Source: Panacibacter microcysteis (GTDB lineage Bacteria; Bacteroidota; Bacteroidia; Chitinophagales; Chitinophagaceae). Taken from it: DNA of 64,000 nucleotides. The stretch covers positions 2,356,001 through 2,420,000 of the forward strand of contig NZ_JADWYR010000001.1 of the NCBI RefSeq assembly GCF_015831355.1, written 5' to 3'. Shown one piece after another: positions 52,772-61,937 of this stretch. The notes under the pieces are model-generated. The model saw only the letters and a list, made by a program, of their open reading frames with translations, was not told where the DNA came from and ran no database searches. The stretch's first letter is position 1, and each line of letters starts with the position of its first letter. A program made the position numbers and the translations under genes.

Positions 52772-53146
52772 CGGGCCTCCCGGCTGACCGTTGACACAAA
52801 CATCAATGCTATTTTGCATACCTCTGCAAGCCTGAGTGCGGCCAGGCGCCTGAAAGCGTCAAACTACCGATAACAACTCCGCTATACCGGAACGCCACAG
52901 CTCAATCATTGCCCTGCAGATGAACGTAATGCGACGCAACAGGCGATGCCCAAAGATCATCTGCCCGTAAACCATATATTAAACTTCTTTGGCAAGTTTT
53001 ACTACTTGCCCATTCCGCTTATATTTGCACCCCGTTGAATTAAGGCTTCTCGGCAGAGAATTCTCAGTTAGCTCTGCGCTGTCTCGCCTTGTTCATCATT
53101 CCACACTTCTGAGAGAGTGATTATTAGAATAGTTAATCTCTATTAT
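52772..53146. other. ABC ATPase-aspS intergenic region
   Basis: 375 bp. Repeat copy 23 and an aspS promoter candidate TATATTTG (53020-53027) with TTTT 19 bp upstream. The leader of about 115 bp before aspS shows no motif I recognise. Confidence 0.5.
52908..52967 (-). repeat. Interspersed hairpin element, copy 23
   Basis: C/G core with the same GAACGTAAT variant as copy 22, inverted; upstream of aspS and pointing away. Confidence 0.8.
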
Positions 53147-54976
53147 ATGTATCGCACACACACCTGCGGAGAGTTAAGAGTAAAGCATGTAAACATGACG
53201 GTAACACTTGCCGGCTGGGTACAGACAGTAAGAAAATTTGGTGCTATAACATTTGTCGATCTGCGCGACCGTTACGGCATTACACAATTGCTGTTTGGAG
53301 AAGATCTGCAGGCACAGTTAGATGCCAGCCCGCTGGGGCGTGAATTTGTAATACAGGCCGAAGGTTTTATACAGGAACGCAGTAATAAAAACCTGCATAT
53401 ACCAACCGGTGAAATTGAAATGCAGGTGCATAAATTTACCGTGCTCAACAAATCTGCCGTACCGCCTTTTACCATTACAGATGAAACAGACGGCGGAGAT
53501 GACCTGCGTATGAAATACCGCTACCTCGACCTGCGCAGGAATGCGGTAAAGAAAAACCTGGAGTTGCGTTACGCGGTAAACCGCAGTGCCCGGAATTATT
53601 TGCACGAACAGGGTTTTATGGATATTGAAACGCCGTTTCTTATAAAATCTACACCGGAAGGTGCCAGGGATTTTGTTGTTCCATCCCGTATGAACCCGGG
53701 CCAGTTTTATGCTTTGCCCCAAAGCCCGCAAACATTTAAACAACTGCTGATGGTAAGCGGTTATGACCGTTATTACCAGATTGTAAAATGCTTCAGGGAT
53801 GAAGACCTGCGCGCAGACCGGCAGCCGGAGTTTACACAAATAGACTGCGAAATGGCTTTTGTAGAACAGGAAGATATTTTGAACATGTTTGAAGGTTTGG
53901 TAAAAAGGATCTTCAAAGATGTAAAAGACATCGACTACAATGATACAGTAGAACGTATGACCTGGGAGGATGCTATGTGGCATTATGGTAATGATAAACC
54001 GGACATTCGTTACGGCATGAAGATCTGCAACATAAAAAAACCGGGGTCTGTATACGTAAACAAAAGCGATAATGCGGCTTTGGTAAACGGCGCAGACTTT
54101 AAAGTGTTTGACGATGCCGAAACGGTATTGGCAATTGCAGTGCCCGGCTGCAGTGAATATACCCGCAAACAAACAGATGAAATAACAGAGTGGGTAAAGC
54201 GTCCGCAGATTGGCATGAAAGGGCTCGTATTTATCAAATGCAATACAGATGGAACATATAAAAGCAGCGTAGATAAGTTTTACAGTGAAGAAAGGCTAAA
54301 AGCCATTGCAACAGCAGCAGGTGCAGTAGCAGGCGACCTGGTATTGATACTGGCAGGTGCAGAAGAACGTACCCGCAAAGCTACCAGCGAACTGCGCCTT
54401 GAAATGGGTAAACGTTTAGGTCTCAGGAAAGAAGATGAGTTCAGGCTATTGTGGGTGCTCGATTTTCCTTTGTTTGAATATGACGAAGAAAGCAACCGTT
54501 GGGTAGCAAGGCATCATCCTTTTACTTCTCCCAAACCGTCTGACATACAAACGATGATTGGCAACGATCCTGCAATTAAAGATGCCGCCAGGTATCTTGA
54601 GCACCCATACGCCAACATTAAAGCAAATGCCTATGACATGGTACTAAACGGAAATGAAATTGGCGGGGGCTCTATTCGTATATACCAGCGCGAACTGCAG
54701 GAAAAAATGTTTGCTGCATTGGGTATGAGCGAAGAAGAAGCACTGCATAAATTTGGCTTTTTACTCGGCGCATTTGAATACGGTGCACCACCGCACGGTG
54801 GTCTTGCTTTTGGTTTTGACCGGTTGTGTGCCATATTGGGCGGCAGCGAAAGTATACGCGACTTTATTGCTTTTCCAAAAAACAATTCCGGAAGGGATGT
54901 AATGCTAGATGCACCTTCCACTATTGATGATAAACAGTTTGACGAACTACAGATAAAGCTTAACCTGAAAGGATAA
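53147..54976 (+). CDS. aspS: Aspartyl-tRNA synthetase
   Basis: 609 residues from ATG 53147 ([21 protein letters not shown]), a normal bacterial length. N-terminal OB-fold anticodon domain (to about 110), class II catalytic domain with [20 protein letters not shown], the bacterial GAD insertion (about 290-420), and the C-terminal motif [15 protein letters not shown]. Charges tRNA-Asp. Ends at a strong terminator. Confidence 0.97.
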   Translation: MYRTHTCGELRVKHVNMTVTLAGWVQTVRKFGAITFVDLRDRYGITQLLFGEDLQAQLDASPLGREFVIQAEGFIQERSNKNLHIPTGEIEMQVHKFTVLNKSAVPPFTITDETDGGDDLRMKYRYLDLRRNAVKKNLELRYAVNRSARNYLHEQGFMDIETPFLIKSTPEGARDFVVPSRMNPGQFYALPQSPQTFKQLLMVSGYDRYYQIVKCFRDEDLRADRQPEFTQIDCEMAFVEQEDILNMFEGLVKRIFKDVKDIDYNDTVERMTWEDAMWHYGNDKPDIRYGMKICNIKKPGSVYVNKSDNAALVNGADFKVFDDAETVLAIAVPGCSEYTRKQTDEITEWVKRPQIGMKGLVFIKCNTDGTYKSSVDKFYSEERLKAIATAAGAVAGDLVLILAGAEERTRKATSELRLEMGKRLGLRKEDEFRLLWVLDFPLFEYDEESNRWVARHHPFTSPKPSDIQTMIGNDPAIKDAARYLEHPYANIKANAYDMVLNGNEIGGGSIRIYQRELQEKMFAALGMSEEEALHKFGFLLGAFEYGAPPHGGLAFGFDRLCAILGGSESIRDFIAFPKNNSGRDVMLDAPSTIDDKQFDELQIKLNLKG

Positions 54977-54978
54977 AC

Positions 54979-55006
54979 AAAAAGCCGCTGTAAAGCGGCT
55001 TTTTTT
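54979..55006 (+). terminator. Intrinsic terminator after aspS
   Basis: Stem AAAAAGCCGCT / AGCGGCTTTTT with a GTAA loop and trailing T. Confidence 0.95.
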
Positions 55007-55107
55007 ATGTTGAAACTGTTTTTGTTTAGCTTAACCAATCTCATAAGAGTGTAGCCCCTGCAGAAAATGTACAGGATATTCTTCACAGGTTATGAGCAAT
55101 ATACGCG

Positions 55108-55296
55108 TTACTGCCTGTTGAATGATTGCTGCAACAGGTTTCTCACCCTTTGTTCAAGCGCATGGATTTTATCAACCACCTCCCTCAATTCTCCCATGCT
55201 TTTGCCGCGGTGAAATGCCTTTGCAAACTTCGATTTTTCATCTCGCAGTTCTGCTTCTAATTGCTGAATATTGATATGGGGGATATGACTTTGCAT
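55108..55296 (-). CDS. Small coiled-coil protein, hypothetical
   Basis: 62 residues, highly charged and helical with heptad-like leucines (IQQLEAELRDEKSKFAKAF ... LREVVDKIHALEQRVRNLL). No signal or membrane segment. Plausible small gene in the aspS downstream gap; no family recognised. Confidence 0.5.
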   Translation of the reverse strand: MQSHIPHINIQQLEAELRDEKSKFAKAFHRGKSMGELREVVDKIHALEQRVRNLLQQSFNRQ

Positions 55297-55520
55297 ACAC
55301 TTTTCAGAGGTTCAAAAATTATGCCCCTTTAAAATAACCGGCAGATTAAATTTTCGGTTGCTGCGCCGGAAAACAGTAACTTTAAGATGCTTCCCTGTTA
55401 AGGTAAACAGGTTTGTTGAAGATCGCCGGCCATAATTACAGAATCTGCAAAACGGAAATATTTTGATGCCTTTTCAGGTTTGGTATCAAACATTTTTTTC
55501 TCACCATTCAAAACCTGGTT

Positions 55521-55946
55521 ATGAATTACGATTACACGCAATCAGACCTTTCAAGATCAATTCTTGCCGGTTTGTTTTCAGGCCTTGTGGCCACGGTTTC
55601 CAATCTTGCATTTACAATTATTTACAGAACTGCTACCCGGTTTTACGAGTTCAATGCAATAGACATTACAACCATAGTATTCGGCACCATCTTATTGTCG
55701 CTTGCATGCGGTGTTATGTTTTATTTCTTTGTGCATTATCTTAATAAAGGCATCCTGTTTTATCGCATTATGGTGTTGCTGGTAACGGTGCTCATGGTGT
55801 ATGTTGGCATCAACCTGCGTTACCTGGTGCAGGATGTAGTGCCGGATGAGTTCAGGGTGCTCGTTGTAGGTACGCAGGTAATCATCGGCGGCCTTGCAGC
55901 TTTCTTAATTCCTTATCTTTTCCGGCATGATAAGTTTATCAGTTAA
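55521..55946 (+). CDS. Membrane protein, hypothetical
   Basis: 141 residues with four hydrophobic helices (about 13-34, 48-70, 78-98 and 112-133). No recognised family. The gene is followed at once by a good terminator, which supports its reality. Confidence 0.75.
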   Translation: MNYDYTQSDLSRSILAGLFSGLVATVSNLAFTIIYRTATRFYEFNAIDITTIVFGTILLSLACGVMFYFFVHYLNKGILFYRIMVLLVTVLMVYVGINLRYLVQDVVPDEFRVLVVGTQVIIGGLAAFLIPYLFRHDKFIS

Positions 55947-55955
55947 AGTGATATT

Positions 55956-55982
55956 AAGCCGGTTCGAATGCCGGCTTTTTTA
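55956..55982 (+). terminator. Intrinsic terminator after the 141-aa membrane protein gene
   Basis: AAGCCGG / CCGGCTT stem with a TTCGAATG loop and a T-run. Confidence 0.9.
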
Positions 55983-55989
55983 TTGAATG

Positions 55990-56062
55990 AGCCCGGCAGT
56001 TGTACTGCTATTAAGCATCGTTGCGTCGCACTCTTCAACGCCGGAAGCATATTTCAGCACCT
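55990..56062 (+). repeat. Interspersed hairpin element, copy 24
   Basis: C/G core (CGTTGCGTCGCACTCTTC). Begins right after the terminator; GCCCGG start and CGGGC end can pair. Confidence 0.85.
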
Positions 56063-56159
56063 CGGGCACGACAACGCACAAAAATTTGTAAAACGTAAGC
56101 ACATGTTACATAAAAGCCGGCTTTTGCAAGAAGAACGGCATAGCATGTGCCGAATACTG

Positions 56160-56217
56160 AACAGGAAGTACAAGGGAGTGACACAACAGGCGATGATAGT
56201 AGCTGTGCCGCCTGCTA
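56160..56217 (-). repeat. Interspersed hairpin element, copy 25
   Basis: T/A core form with one change (GGGAGTGACACAAC on the plus strand). Confidence 0.82.
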
Positions 56218-56331
56218 CACAAAAAGCCTTTCTATATGTTTATTTTGTTATATGATCTTATCGCTTATTTTAGCTTTTCACAACAATACACGTGTACAAT
56301 AGATTGATGGCCTTTTTGTAAATTCGTAAAT

Positions 56332-58593
56332 ATGGAGCAAGAGCAGGTTAGGATTGCAGAAAATGTTTTACCAAAATATACATTAAACGAAGAGCAGGAG
56401 CGTAAAGAGATATTGCGCCAGTACCGCGCATTATTGCGCAGCCTGCGTGCCAAGCTGAAACGCGGCGATAAGGAACTGGTGCGCACAGCCTTTGAAATGG
56501 CTGCGGATGCGCATAAAACAATGCGCCGGAAAAGCGGCGAGCCTTACATCCTGCACCCGCTTGCGGTAGCAAGAATTTGCGTGGAAGAAATTGGCCTGGG
56601 TGTGCGCAGTACCATTTGTTCATTACTGCACGATACCGTTGAAGACACTGATGTAACACTGGAAGATGTGGAGCGTGAATTTGGCAGCGAGATTGCAAGA
56701 ATAGTAGACGGCCTTACCAAGATATCTTCTGTAATAGATGCCAGCAGCAGCCAGCAGGCAGATAACTTTAAGAAAATTCTTATAACGCTTACGGATGACC
56801 CGCGGGTTATTCTTATTAAACTTGCCGATCGTTTGCACAACATGCGCACGCTTGATTACATGAAGCGTGAGAAGCAATTGAAGATTGCCAGTGAAACAGT
56901 ATGGGTATATGCACCGCTGGCACATCGTATGGGGTTGTATACCATAAAGACAGAACTCGAAGACCTGTCTATGAAATACCTGGAACCCGAAGCTTACAAA
57001 GACATAGCCCGGAGATTGTCTGAAACAAAAAGGGAACGCTCGAGGTACATCAACGAATTTATAAAACCTCTGCGGGAAAAACTGGTAGCTGCCGGGCTCG
57101 ATTTTGAGATTTATGGCAGACCCAAAAGCATACATTCTATATGGAACAAAATAGTAAAGAAAGGCGTTGCCTTTAACGAAGTATATGACCTCTTTGCTAT
57201 TCGCGTTATTCTAAACTCGCCACCTGAAAAAGAGAAGGAAGATTGCTGGAAGGTTTATTCGATGATTACTGATGAGAACACACCTTCTCCCGAGCGCTTA
57301 CGCGATTGGCTGAGCAATCCTAAAAGTAATGGCTACGAAGCGCTGCATACAACAGTTATGGGCCCGCAGGGCCGCTGGGTAGAAGTACAGATACGCAGTA
57401 AACGTATGAATGAAATTGCAGAGAAAGGTTTGGCTGCACACTACAAATACAAAGAAGGCAGCAATGATGAAGACCGCTTCGACAAATGGTTTGGCCAGAT
57501 ACGTGAAGTGATCAGCAACCAGGATACAGACAGTGTTGACTTTCTGCAGGACTTTAAAACAAGTTTTCTTGCAGAAGAAATTTATGTGTACACACCAAAG
57601 GGCGATGTAAAAATGCTACCCATCAGTTCTACTGCGCTGGATTTCGCATTTTCAATACACTCTGCGGTTGGCAGTAAATGCATTGGTGCAAAAGTGAACC
57701 ACAAACTGGTGCCTATCAGCCACAAGCTGCGCAGCGGAGACCAGGTGGAGATCATTACCAGCAACAAGCAAAAGCCCACAGAAGACTGGTTGAACTTTGT
57801 GGTTACTGCAAAAGCCAAAAGCAAGATCAAAGACGCACTGAAGGAAGAAAAACGCAAGATAGCCGATGAGGGCAAATACGTATTGCAACGCAAGCTCGAA
57901 GGCATGGGCGCCGCATATAGCCAGCACAATATTGATGTACTTACTGAATTCTACAAAGTACACTCGCAGCTCGATTTATTTTATGGCATCTCTATCAAGC
58001 AAAATGATCTTAAAGAATTAAAAGAGTTTCATGTACTGGGCGATAAACTTGAGCCGCCAAAACCTGTTAAGCCTGCAGAAGTAAAAACAGAAACAGAAAC
58101 AAAAGCACCGGTATCAAAAAAAGATTCTGAGCTTATCATATTTGGTGAGAGTAGCGATAAGATCATGTATAACCTCGCCAAATGCTGTAACCCCATTCCC
58201 GGGGATGATGTGTTTGGTTTTGTAACCTCAGGCAAGGGGTTAACGATACACCGCACCAATTGCCCCAATGCCGCACAAATGATGGCTAATTATGGCCACC
58301 GTATTGTAAAAACCAAATGGGCCAAGAACAAAGAGATTTCATTTCTTACAGGCCTCAAGATCGTTGGGCTGGATGATGTGGGCGTTATCAATAAAATTAC
58401 CAACGTGGTAAGTGGAGATATGCGCATCAATATTTCGGCGCTTACTATTGAATCCGGCGAAGGGCTTTTTCATGGTACCATAAAAATATTTGTACACGAT
58501 AAAGAGGAGCTTGATGAACTGGTGATAAAATTACTTGAGCTCAATGGTATTCAAAGTGTAACAAGATTTGACATGGAAGAGATAAAGAAATAA
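56332..58593 (+). CDS. RelA/SpoT-type (p)ppGpp synthetase/hydrolase
   Basis: 753 residues, single long RSH. HD hydrolase domain (about 50-200) with H100-D101 in LLHDTVEDT; synthetase domain (about 240-370) with FEIYGRPKSIHSIWNK and NPKSNGYEALHTTV; TGS domain (about 415-480, EIYVYTPKGDVKMLPISSTA); zinc-finger-like CCNPIPGDDVFGF segment; and a C-terminal ACT domain. The intact HD residues suggest both synthesis and hydrolysis of (p)ppGpp in the stringent response. Confidence 0.96.
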   Translation: MEQEQVRIAENVLPKYTLNEEQERKEILRQYRALLRSLRAKLKRGDKELVRTAFEMAADAHKTMRRKSGEPYILHPLAVARICVEEIGLGVRSTICSLLHDTVEDTDVTLEDVEREFGSEIARIVDGLTKISSVIDASSSQQADNFKKILITLTDDPRVILIKLADRLHNMRTLDYMKREKQLKIASETVWVYAPLAHRMGLYTIKTELEDLSMKYLEPEAYKDIARRLSETKRERSRYINEFIKPLREKLVAAGLDFEIYGRPKSIHSIWNKIVKKGVAFNEVYDLFAIRVILNSPPEKEKEDCWKVYSMITDENTPSPERLRDWLSNPKSNGYEALHTTVMGPQGRWVEVQIRSKRMNEIAEKGLAAHYKYKEGSNDEDRFDKWFGQIREVISNQDTDSVDFLQDFKTSFLAEEIYVYTPKGDVKMLPISSTALDFAFSIHSAVGSKCIGAKVNHKLVPISHKLRSGDQVEIITSNKQKPTEDWLNFVVTAKAKSKIKDALKEEKRKIADEGKYVLQRKLEGMGAAYSQHNIDVLTEFYKVHSQLDLFYGISIKQNDLKELKEFHVLGDKLEPPKPVKPAEVKTETETKAPVSKKDSELIIFGESSDKIMYNLAKCCNPIPGDDVFGFVTSGKGLTIHRTNCPNAAQMMANYGHRIVKTKWAKNKEISFLTGLKIVGLDDVGVINKITNVVSGDMRINISALTIESGEGLFHGTIKIFVHDKEELDELVIKLLELNGIQSVTRFDMEEIKK

Positions 58594-58598
58594 TGTAC

Positions 58599-58672
58599 TT
58601 GGCTGCATTGCTACTATTAAGCTTTGGTTGTGTCACTCACTTGTACGGCAACAATACTGGTGGGCAATGTGT
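58599..58672 (+). repeat. Interspersed hairpin element, copy 26
   Basis: T/A core form, starting right after the rsh stop. Arms CATTGC (58606-58611)/GCAATG (58664-58669) and GTTG/CAAC. Confidence 0.92.
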
Positions 58673-58776
58673 AAGTGGTGGTGTTGTATGGTTGCTACTT
58701 CCTGTGGCAACATCTAAGTCTTTTGAGCAACAGATGAAATAAATGATCCTGTTCTATGCTCGTGTAAACAATGTCT

Positions 58777-59283
58777 TCAGTTAACGCTGCCGCGCTTGCC
58801 TAATTCAATTACTTCGCAGTCTTTTAACTGCTTGCCATCTATGCTAAACTTTACCAGTGTTTTTACTTTATGCCAGCCTTGTAAGCCTGCTGCACCGGGG
58901 TTTATATGCAGGCAGCGCAGTGCTTCATCGTATTGTATTTTAAGAATATGAGAGTGCCCGCTGATGAAAAGTTGCGGTTGTTCTTTCAGGATTGTGTTTT
59001 TCACACCCGGCGCATACCTGCCTGGGTACCCGCCAATGTGTTTGATAAAAACTTTCACAGCTTCGCACGTAAAGATCAATTCTTCGGGGTAATCACTGCG
59101 AATATCGTAACCATCAATATTTCCATATACGCCACGCAGAGGTTTAAATGCTTTCAGTGCATCGGCAATGGCAGCATTGCCAAAATCTCCTGCATGCCAG
59201 ATTTCATCAACCGATGCAAAATGCGTAAACACTTTATCATCGAGAAAGCTGTGCGTATCTGAGATAAGTCCTATCTTTTTCAT
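58777..59283 (-). CDS. YfcE/MJ0936-type metallophosphoesterase
   Basis: 168 residues. Calcineurin-like fold with metal-binding motifs GLISDTHS (D8, H10), WHAGDFG, YGNID and ISGHSHI. Cytoplasmic phosphodiesterase of broad or unknown specificity. Single gene between repeat copies 26 and 27. Confidence 0.93.
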   Translation of the reverse strand: MKKIGLISDTHSFLDDKVFTHFASVDEIWHAGDFGNAAIADALKAFKPLRGVYGNIDGYDIRSDYPEELIFTCEAVKVFIKHIGGYPGRYAPGVKNTILKEQPQLFISGHSHILKIQYDEALRCLHINPGAAGLQGWHKVKTLVKFSIDGKQLKDCEVIELGKRGSVN

Positions 59284-59601
59284 GCAACAATTAAAACTGT
59301 AAATTTGTGGAATAACGTTGCAAACTATGCCTTTCTTCAGAAACTTTACTTACTATATAGACAAGCGCAGATGGAAATATGTGTTCCTGCTTGCATCGCT
59401 TGCATTATCTGCCTGAAATGTCTGCAGCTGGTTGTAGATTGTACACTTTTAAAGCAGCGTGATGGCACATGCAGTATCGTTGCTGCAAAATGATATACAG
59501 TACAAGTGTGCGACGCAACCAAAGCTTAATAATAGCAATACAGATGGGCCCATAATTTTTATATATACAGTTACTAATTGTCAATTATTAATTCGGTTAT
59601 T
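59284..59601. other. Intergenic region before the dioxygenase gene
   Basis: 318 bp between divergent genes with repeat copy 27; no other signal recognised. Confidence 0.5.
59488..59560 (-). repeat. Interspersed hairpin element, copy 27
   Basis: C/G core with the CACACTTGTAC tract; ends GGGCCCATAAT. Upstream of the dioxygenase gene, pointing away. Confidence 0.85.
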
Positions 59602-60759
59602 ATGCCACACTATTATACGCTCGGTACCATACCACATAAACGCCATACACAGTTCCGTAAACCAGATGGCAGTTTATATTCAGAGCAATTGTTCTCTACT
59701 GAAGGTTTCAGCAGCGATGCTTCGTTGCTTTACCATTGCCACCCGCCAACAAGGATTATTAAAACAGAAGCGCAGTATAGTGTAATGCCCAAAATAGCGG
59801 AAGAAAAAATGTTGAAGCACCGCAGTTTTGAAGGCTTTAAAATAAAACCTGCAGCAGATTATCTTGAGAGCCGCAAACCAATACTCGTAAATAATGACTG
59901 CCATATTTCACTGGCTGCACCGCAGCAAAGTATGCAGGATTATTTTTATAAAAATGCTGATGCAGATGAACTGTTATTTGTGCATGAGGGTAGCGGTAAA
60001 TTATTAACGCAATACGGTGAAATACAGTTTGCATATGGTGATTACCTTATTATACCACGGGGATCGATCTACCAGTTACTATTTGATGGAGATAACAACC
60101 GGTTACTGATTGTGGAGAGCTTTTCACCCATTGTATTTCCCAAACGCTACCTGAGTAAATACGGGCAGTTGCTGGAGCATGCACCTTATTGTGAGCGCGA
60201 TATCCGTACACCGCAAAACCTTGTTACAGTTGATGAACAAGGCGACTTTCTTATTAAAACAAAGAAGCGCGGTATGATGTATCATATTCACTACGGCCAT
60301 CATCCGTTTGATGTGGTAGGGTGGGATGGTTGCTGTTATCCATATGCTTTAAGCATACACGATTTTGAACCAATAACAGGCCGTGTGCATCAGCCGCCTC
60401 CGGTGCACCAGACATTTGATGCGCACAACTTCGTGGTATGTAGTTTTGTGCCACGCCTGTATGATTATCATCCGCAGGCTATTCCGGCGCCATACAACCA
60501 CAGCAACATAGACAGCGATGAATTATTATACTATGTAGATGGCGATTTTATGAGCCGCAAAAATGTAACGCGTGGTATGCTTACTTTACACCCGGGCGGT
60601 ATACCACATGGTCCGCACCCGGGTGCTGTAGAAAAAAGTATTGGTGCAAAAGAAACAAAAGAGCTGGCTGTAATGATTGACACTTTTCACCCATTACAGC
60701 TAACTGTTGACGCGCTGGAAATAGAGAATGATGGTTATGTAATGAGTTGGGCAGAGTAG
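59602..60759 (+). CDS. Homogentisate 1,2-dioxygenase family protein
   Basis: 385 residues from ATG 59602 (MPHYYTLGTIPHKRHTQFR). Two-cupin protein: DELLFVHEGSGKLLTQYGEI and GDYLIIPRGSIYQLLF in the first, and PVHQTFDAHNFVVCSFVPRL, SDELLYYVDGDFMSR and HPGGIPHGPHPGAVEKS in the second, the last holding the iron ligands. It should open the homogentisate ring in tyrosine/phenylalanine breakdown. No other gene of that pathway is nearby. Shorter than the human or Pseudomonas type (about 430-445), as in several Bacteroidota homologues. Confidence 0.88.
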   Translation: MPHYYTLGTIPHKRHTQFRKPDGSLYSEQLFSTEGFSSDASLLYHCHPPTRIIKTEAQYSVMPKIAEEKMLKHRSFEGFKIKPAADYLESRKPILVNNDCHISLAAPQQSMQDYFYKNADADELLFVHEGSGKLLTQYGEIQFAYGDYLIIPRGSIYQLLFDGDNNRLLIVESFSPIVFPKRYLSKYGQLLEHAPYCERDIRTPQNLVTVDEQGDFLIKTKKRGMMYHIHYGHHPFDVVGWDGCCYPYALSIHDFEPITGRVHQPPPVHQTFDAHNFVVCSFVPRLYDYHPQAIPAPYNHSNIDSDELLYYVDGDFMSRKNVTRGMLTLHPGGIPHGPHPGAVEKSIGAKETKELAVMIDTFHPLQLTVDALEIENDGYVMSWAE

Positions 60760-60763
60760 TGGG

Positions 60764-61163
60764 TGGTAAGTTTTGCGTATTAGGTAGTAAGTAGTAAGTG
60801 GTAGGTTGTAGGTTATGGGTGGTAAGTTTTGCGTATTAGGTAGTAAGTAGTAAGTGGTAGGTCGTAGGTTATGGGTGGTAAGTTTTGCGTATTAGGTAGT
60901 AAGTAGTAAGTGGTAGGTTGAAGGTTATGGGTGGTAAATTTTGCGTATTAGGTAGTAAGTAGTAAGTGGTAGGTTGAAGGTTATGGGTGGTAAGTTTTGC
61001 GTATTAGGTAGTAAGTAGTAAGTGGTAGGTTGAAGGTTATGGGTGGGAAGTTTTGCGTATTAGGTAGTAAGTAGTAAGTGGTTAGGTTGAAGGTTATGGG
61101 TGGTAAGTTTTGCGTATTAGGTAATAAGTAGTAAGTGGTAGGTTGTAGGTGATAAGTTGATTA
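60764..61163. repeat. 56-bp tandem array built of eight 7-bp units
   Basis: The segment GTTTTGCGTAT recurs at a spacing of 56, 56, 56, 56, 56 and 57 bp (GCGTAT at 60775, 60831, 60887, 60943, 60999, 61055, 61112). Each 56-bp unit reads as heptamers TGGTAAG, TTTTGCG, TATTAGG, TAGTAAG, TAGTAAG, TGGTAGG, TTGAAGG, TTATGGG. Copies differ at a few bases; one has a single extra T. Confidence 0.95.
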
Positions 61164-61198
61164 ACTAAAAACTCATCACTAAAAACTCATCACTTAAC
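61164..61198. repeat. In-phase heptamers of inverted type closing the 56-bp array
   Basis: ACTAAAA, ACTCATC, ACTAAAA, ACTCATC, ACTTAAC follow the array without breaking its 7-bp phase. The bases resemble the reverse complement of the array units. Confidence 0.7.
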
Positions 61199-61307
61199 GC
61201 GCTAAACATAAATTACTTCCGCCATAGACTAAAATTGTGCGTACAACGTTTGTATGGCAACTTGATAAGATAACTTATCATTGTATTCAACAACTAAACT
61301 TTAAAAA

Positions 61308-61832
61308 ATGAATCGTACACTTTCGTCACTGGTCTTATTGTATTGCCTCTGTTTTACAGCCTGTAAAAAGGAAGGCGGTGAGCCGTCTGAGAATTATGCT
61401 ATCGTAGCAACAATTGATGGCAATGTAAAATCTTATACCTATACGCCGACTGCAGTTATGCTTGATGCATTTGATGCCTACAGCGTGGGCATGGCAGCTT
61501 ATACAGACGCTTCAGTCAACGATATTTTTACACTGAACATATTGAAACAATCTGAACTGGGCGCCATTGTTCCCGGAACTTATGTAGATGATTATACAAA
61601 CGAGGATGTATTTGTATTAGGTGGTTTTAACCTTGGATCGATGGATGACGCAGAAGCCTACGGCGCAGGTTTACAGGAAGGGACAGATCCAAAGCTCACC
61701 ATTACGATCACAGAATTAACTGATAAGATCATACGTGGCACTTTTAGCGGTACATTTTTCGATCATGGCGGCGACGGGCCAGGAAAAGTTTCTGTAACCG
61801 ACGGTAAGTTTTATTTGCCGGTAGTTAAATAA
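61308..61832 (+). CDS. Lipoprotein, hypothetical
   Basis: 174 residues. Signal peptide with lipobox CFTAC (about 15-19), then KKEGG and a beta-rich domain (VATIDGNVKSYTYTPTAV, PKLTITITELTDKIIRGTFSGTFF). The pattern resembles DUF6252-like lipoproteins of Bacteroidota, but I am not certain. The 548-bp gap upstream is mostly the 56-bp tandem array. Confidence 0.75.
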   Translation: MNRTLSSLVLLYCLCFTACKKEGGEPSENYAIVATIDGNVKSYTYTPTAVMLDAFDAYSVGMAAYTDASVNDIFTLNILKQSELGAIVPGTYVDDYTNEDVFVLGGFNLGSMDDAEAYGAGLQEGTDPKLTITITELTDKIIRGTFSGTFFDHGGDGPGKVSVTDGKFYLPVVK

Positions 61833-61937
61833 ATACCTTCAAAAAGCATACACCAAGGGCTGCTGATCAGCCTCTTTTTTGTTTTAACAGGTTTTACAAC
61901 GAGCAGTTTGATTTATCGCCGGCCCGGCCGCATATGC

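Larger units (their letters stand above)
55983..56331. other. Intergenic region before rsh
   Basis: About 350 bp holding repeat copies 24 and 25 facing each other. No convincing TAnnTTTG promoter seen before rsh. Confidence 0.5.

Noticed and set aside
55950-55985. GGTTCGAATGCC resembling a tRNA T-arm
   Set aside because: It is the loop and stem of an intrinsic terminator; no other tRNA arms are present.
60764-61198. CRISPR array at the tandem repeat
   Set aside because: The units are head to tail with no unique spacers, and no cas genes are present.
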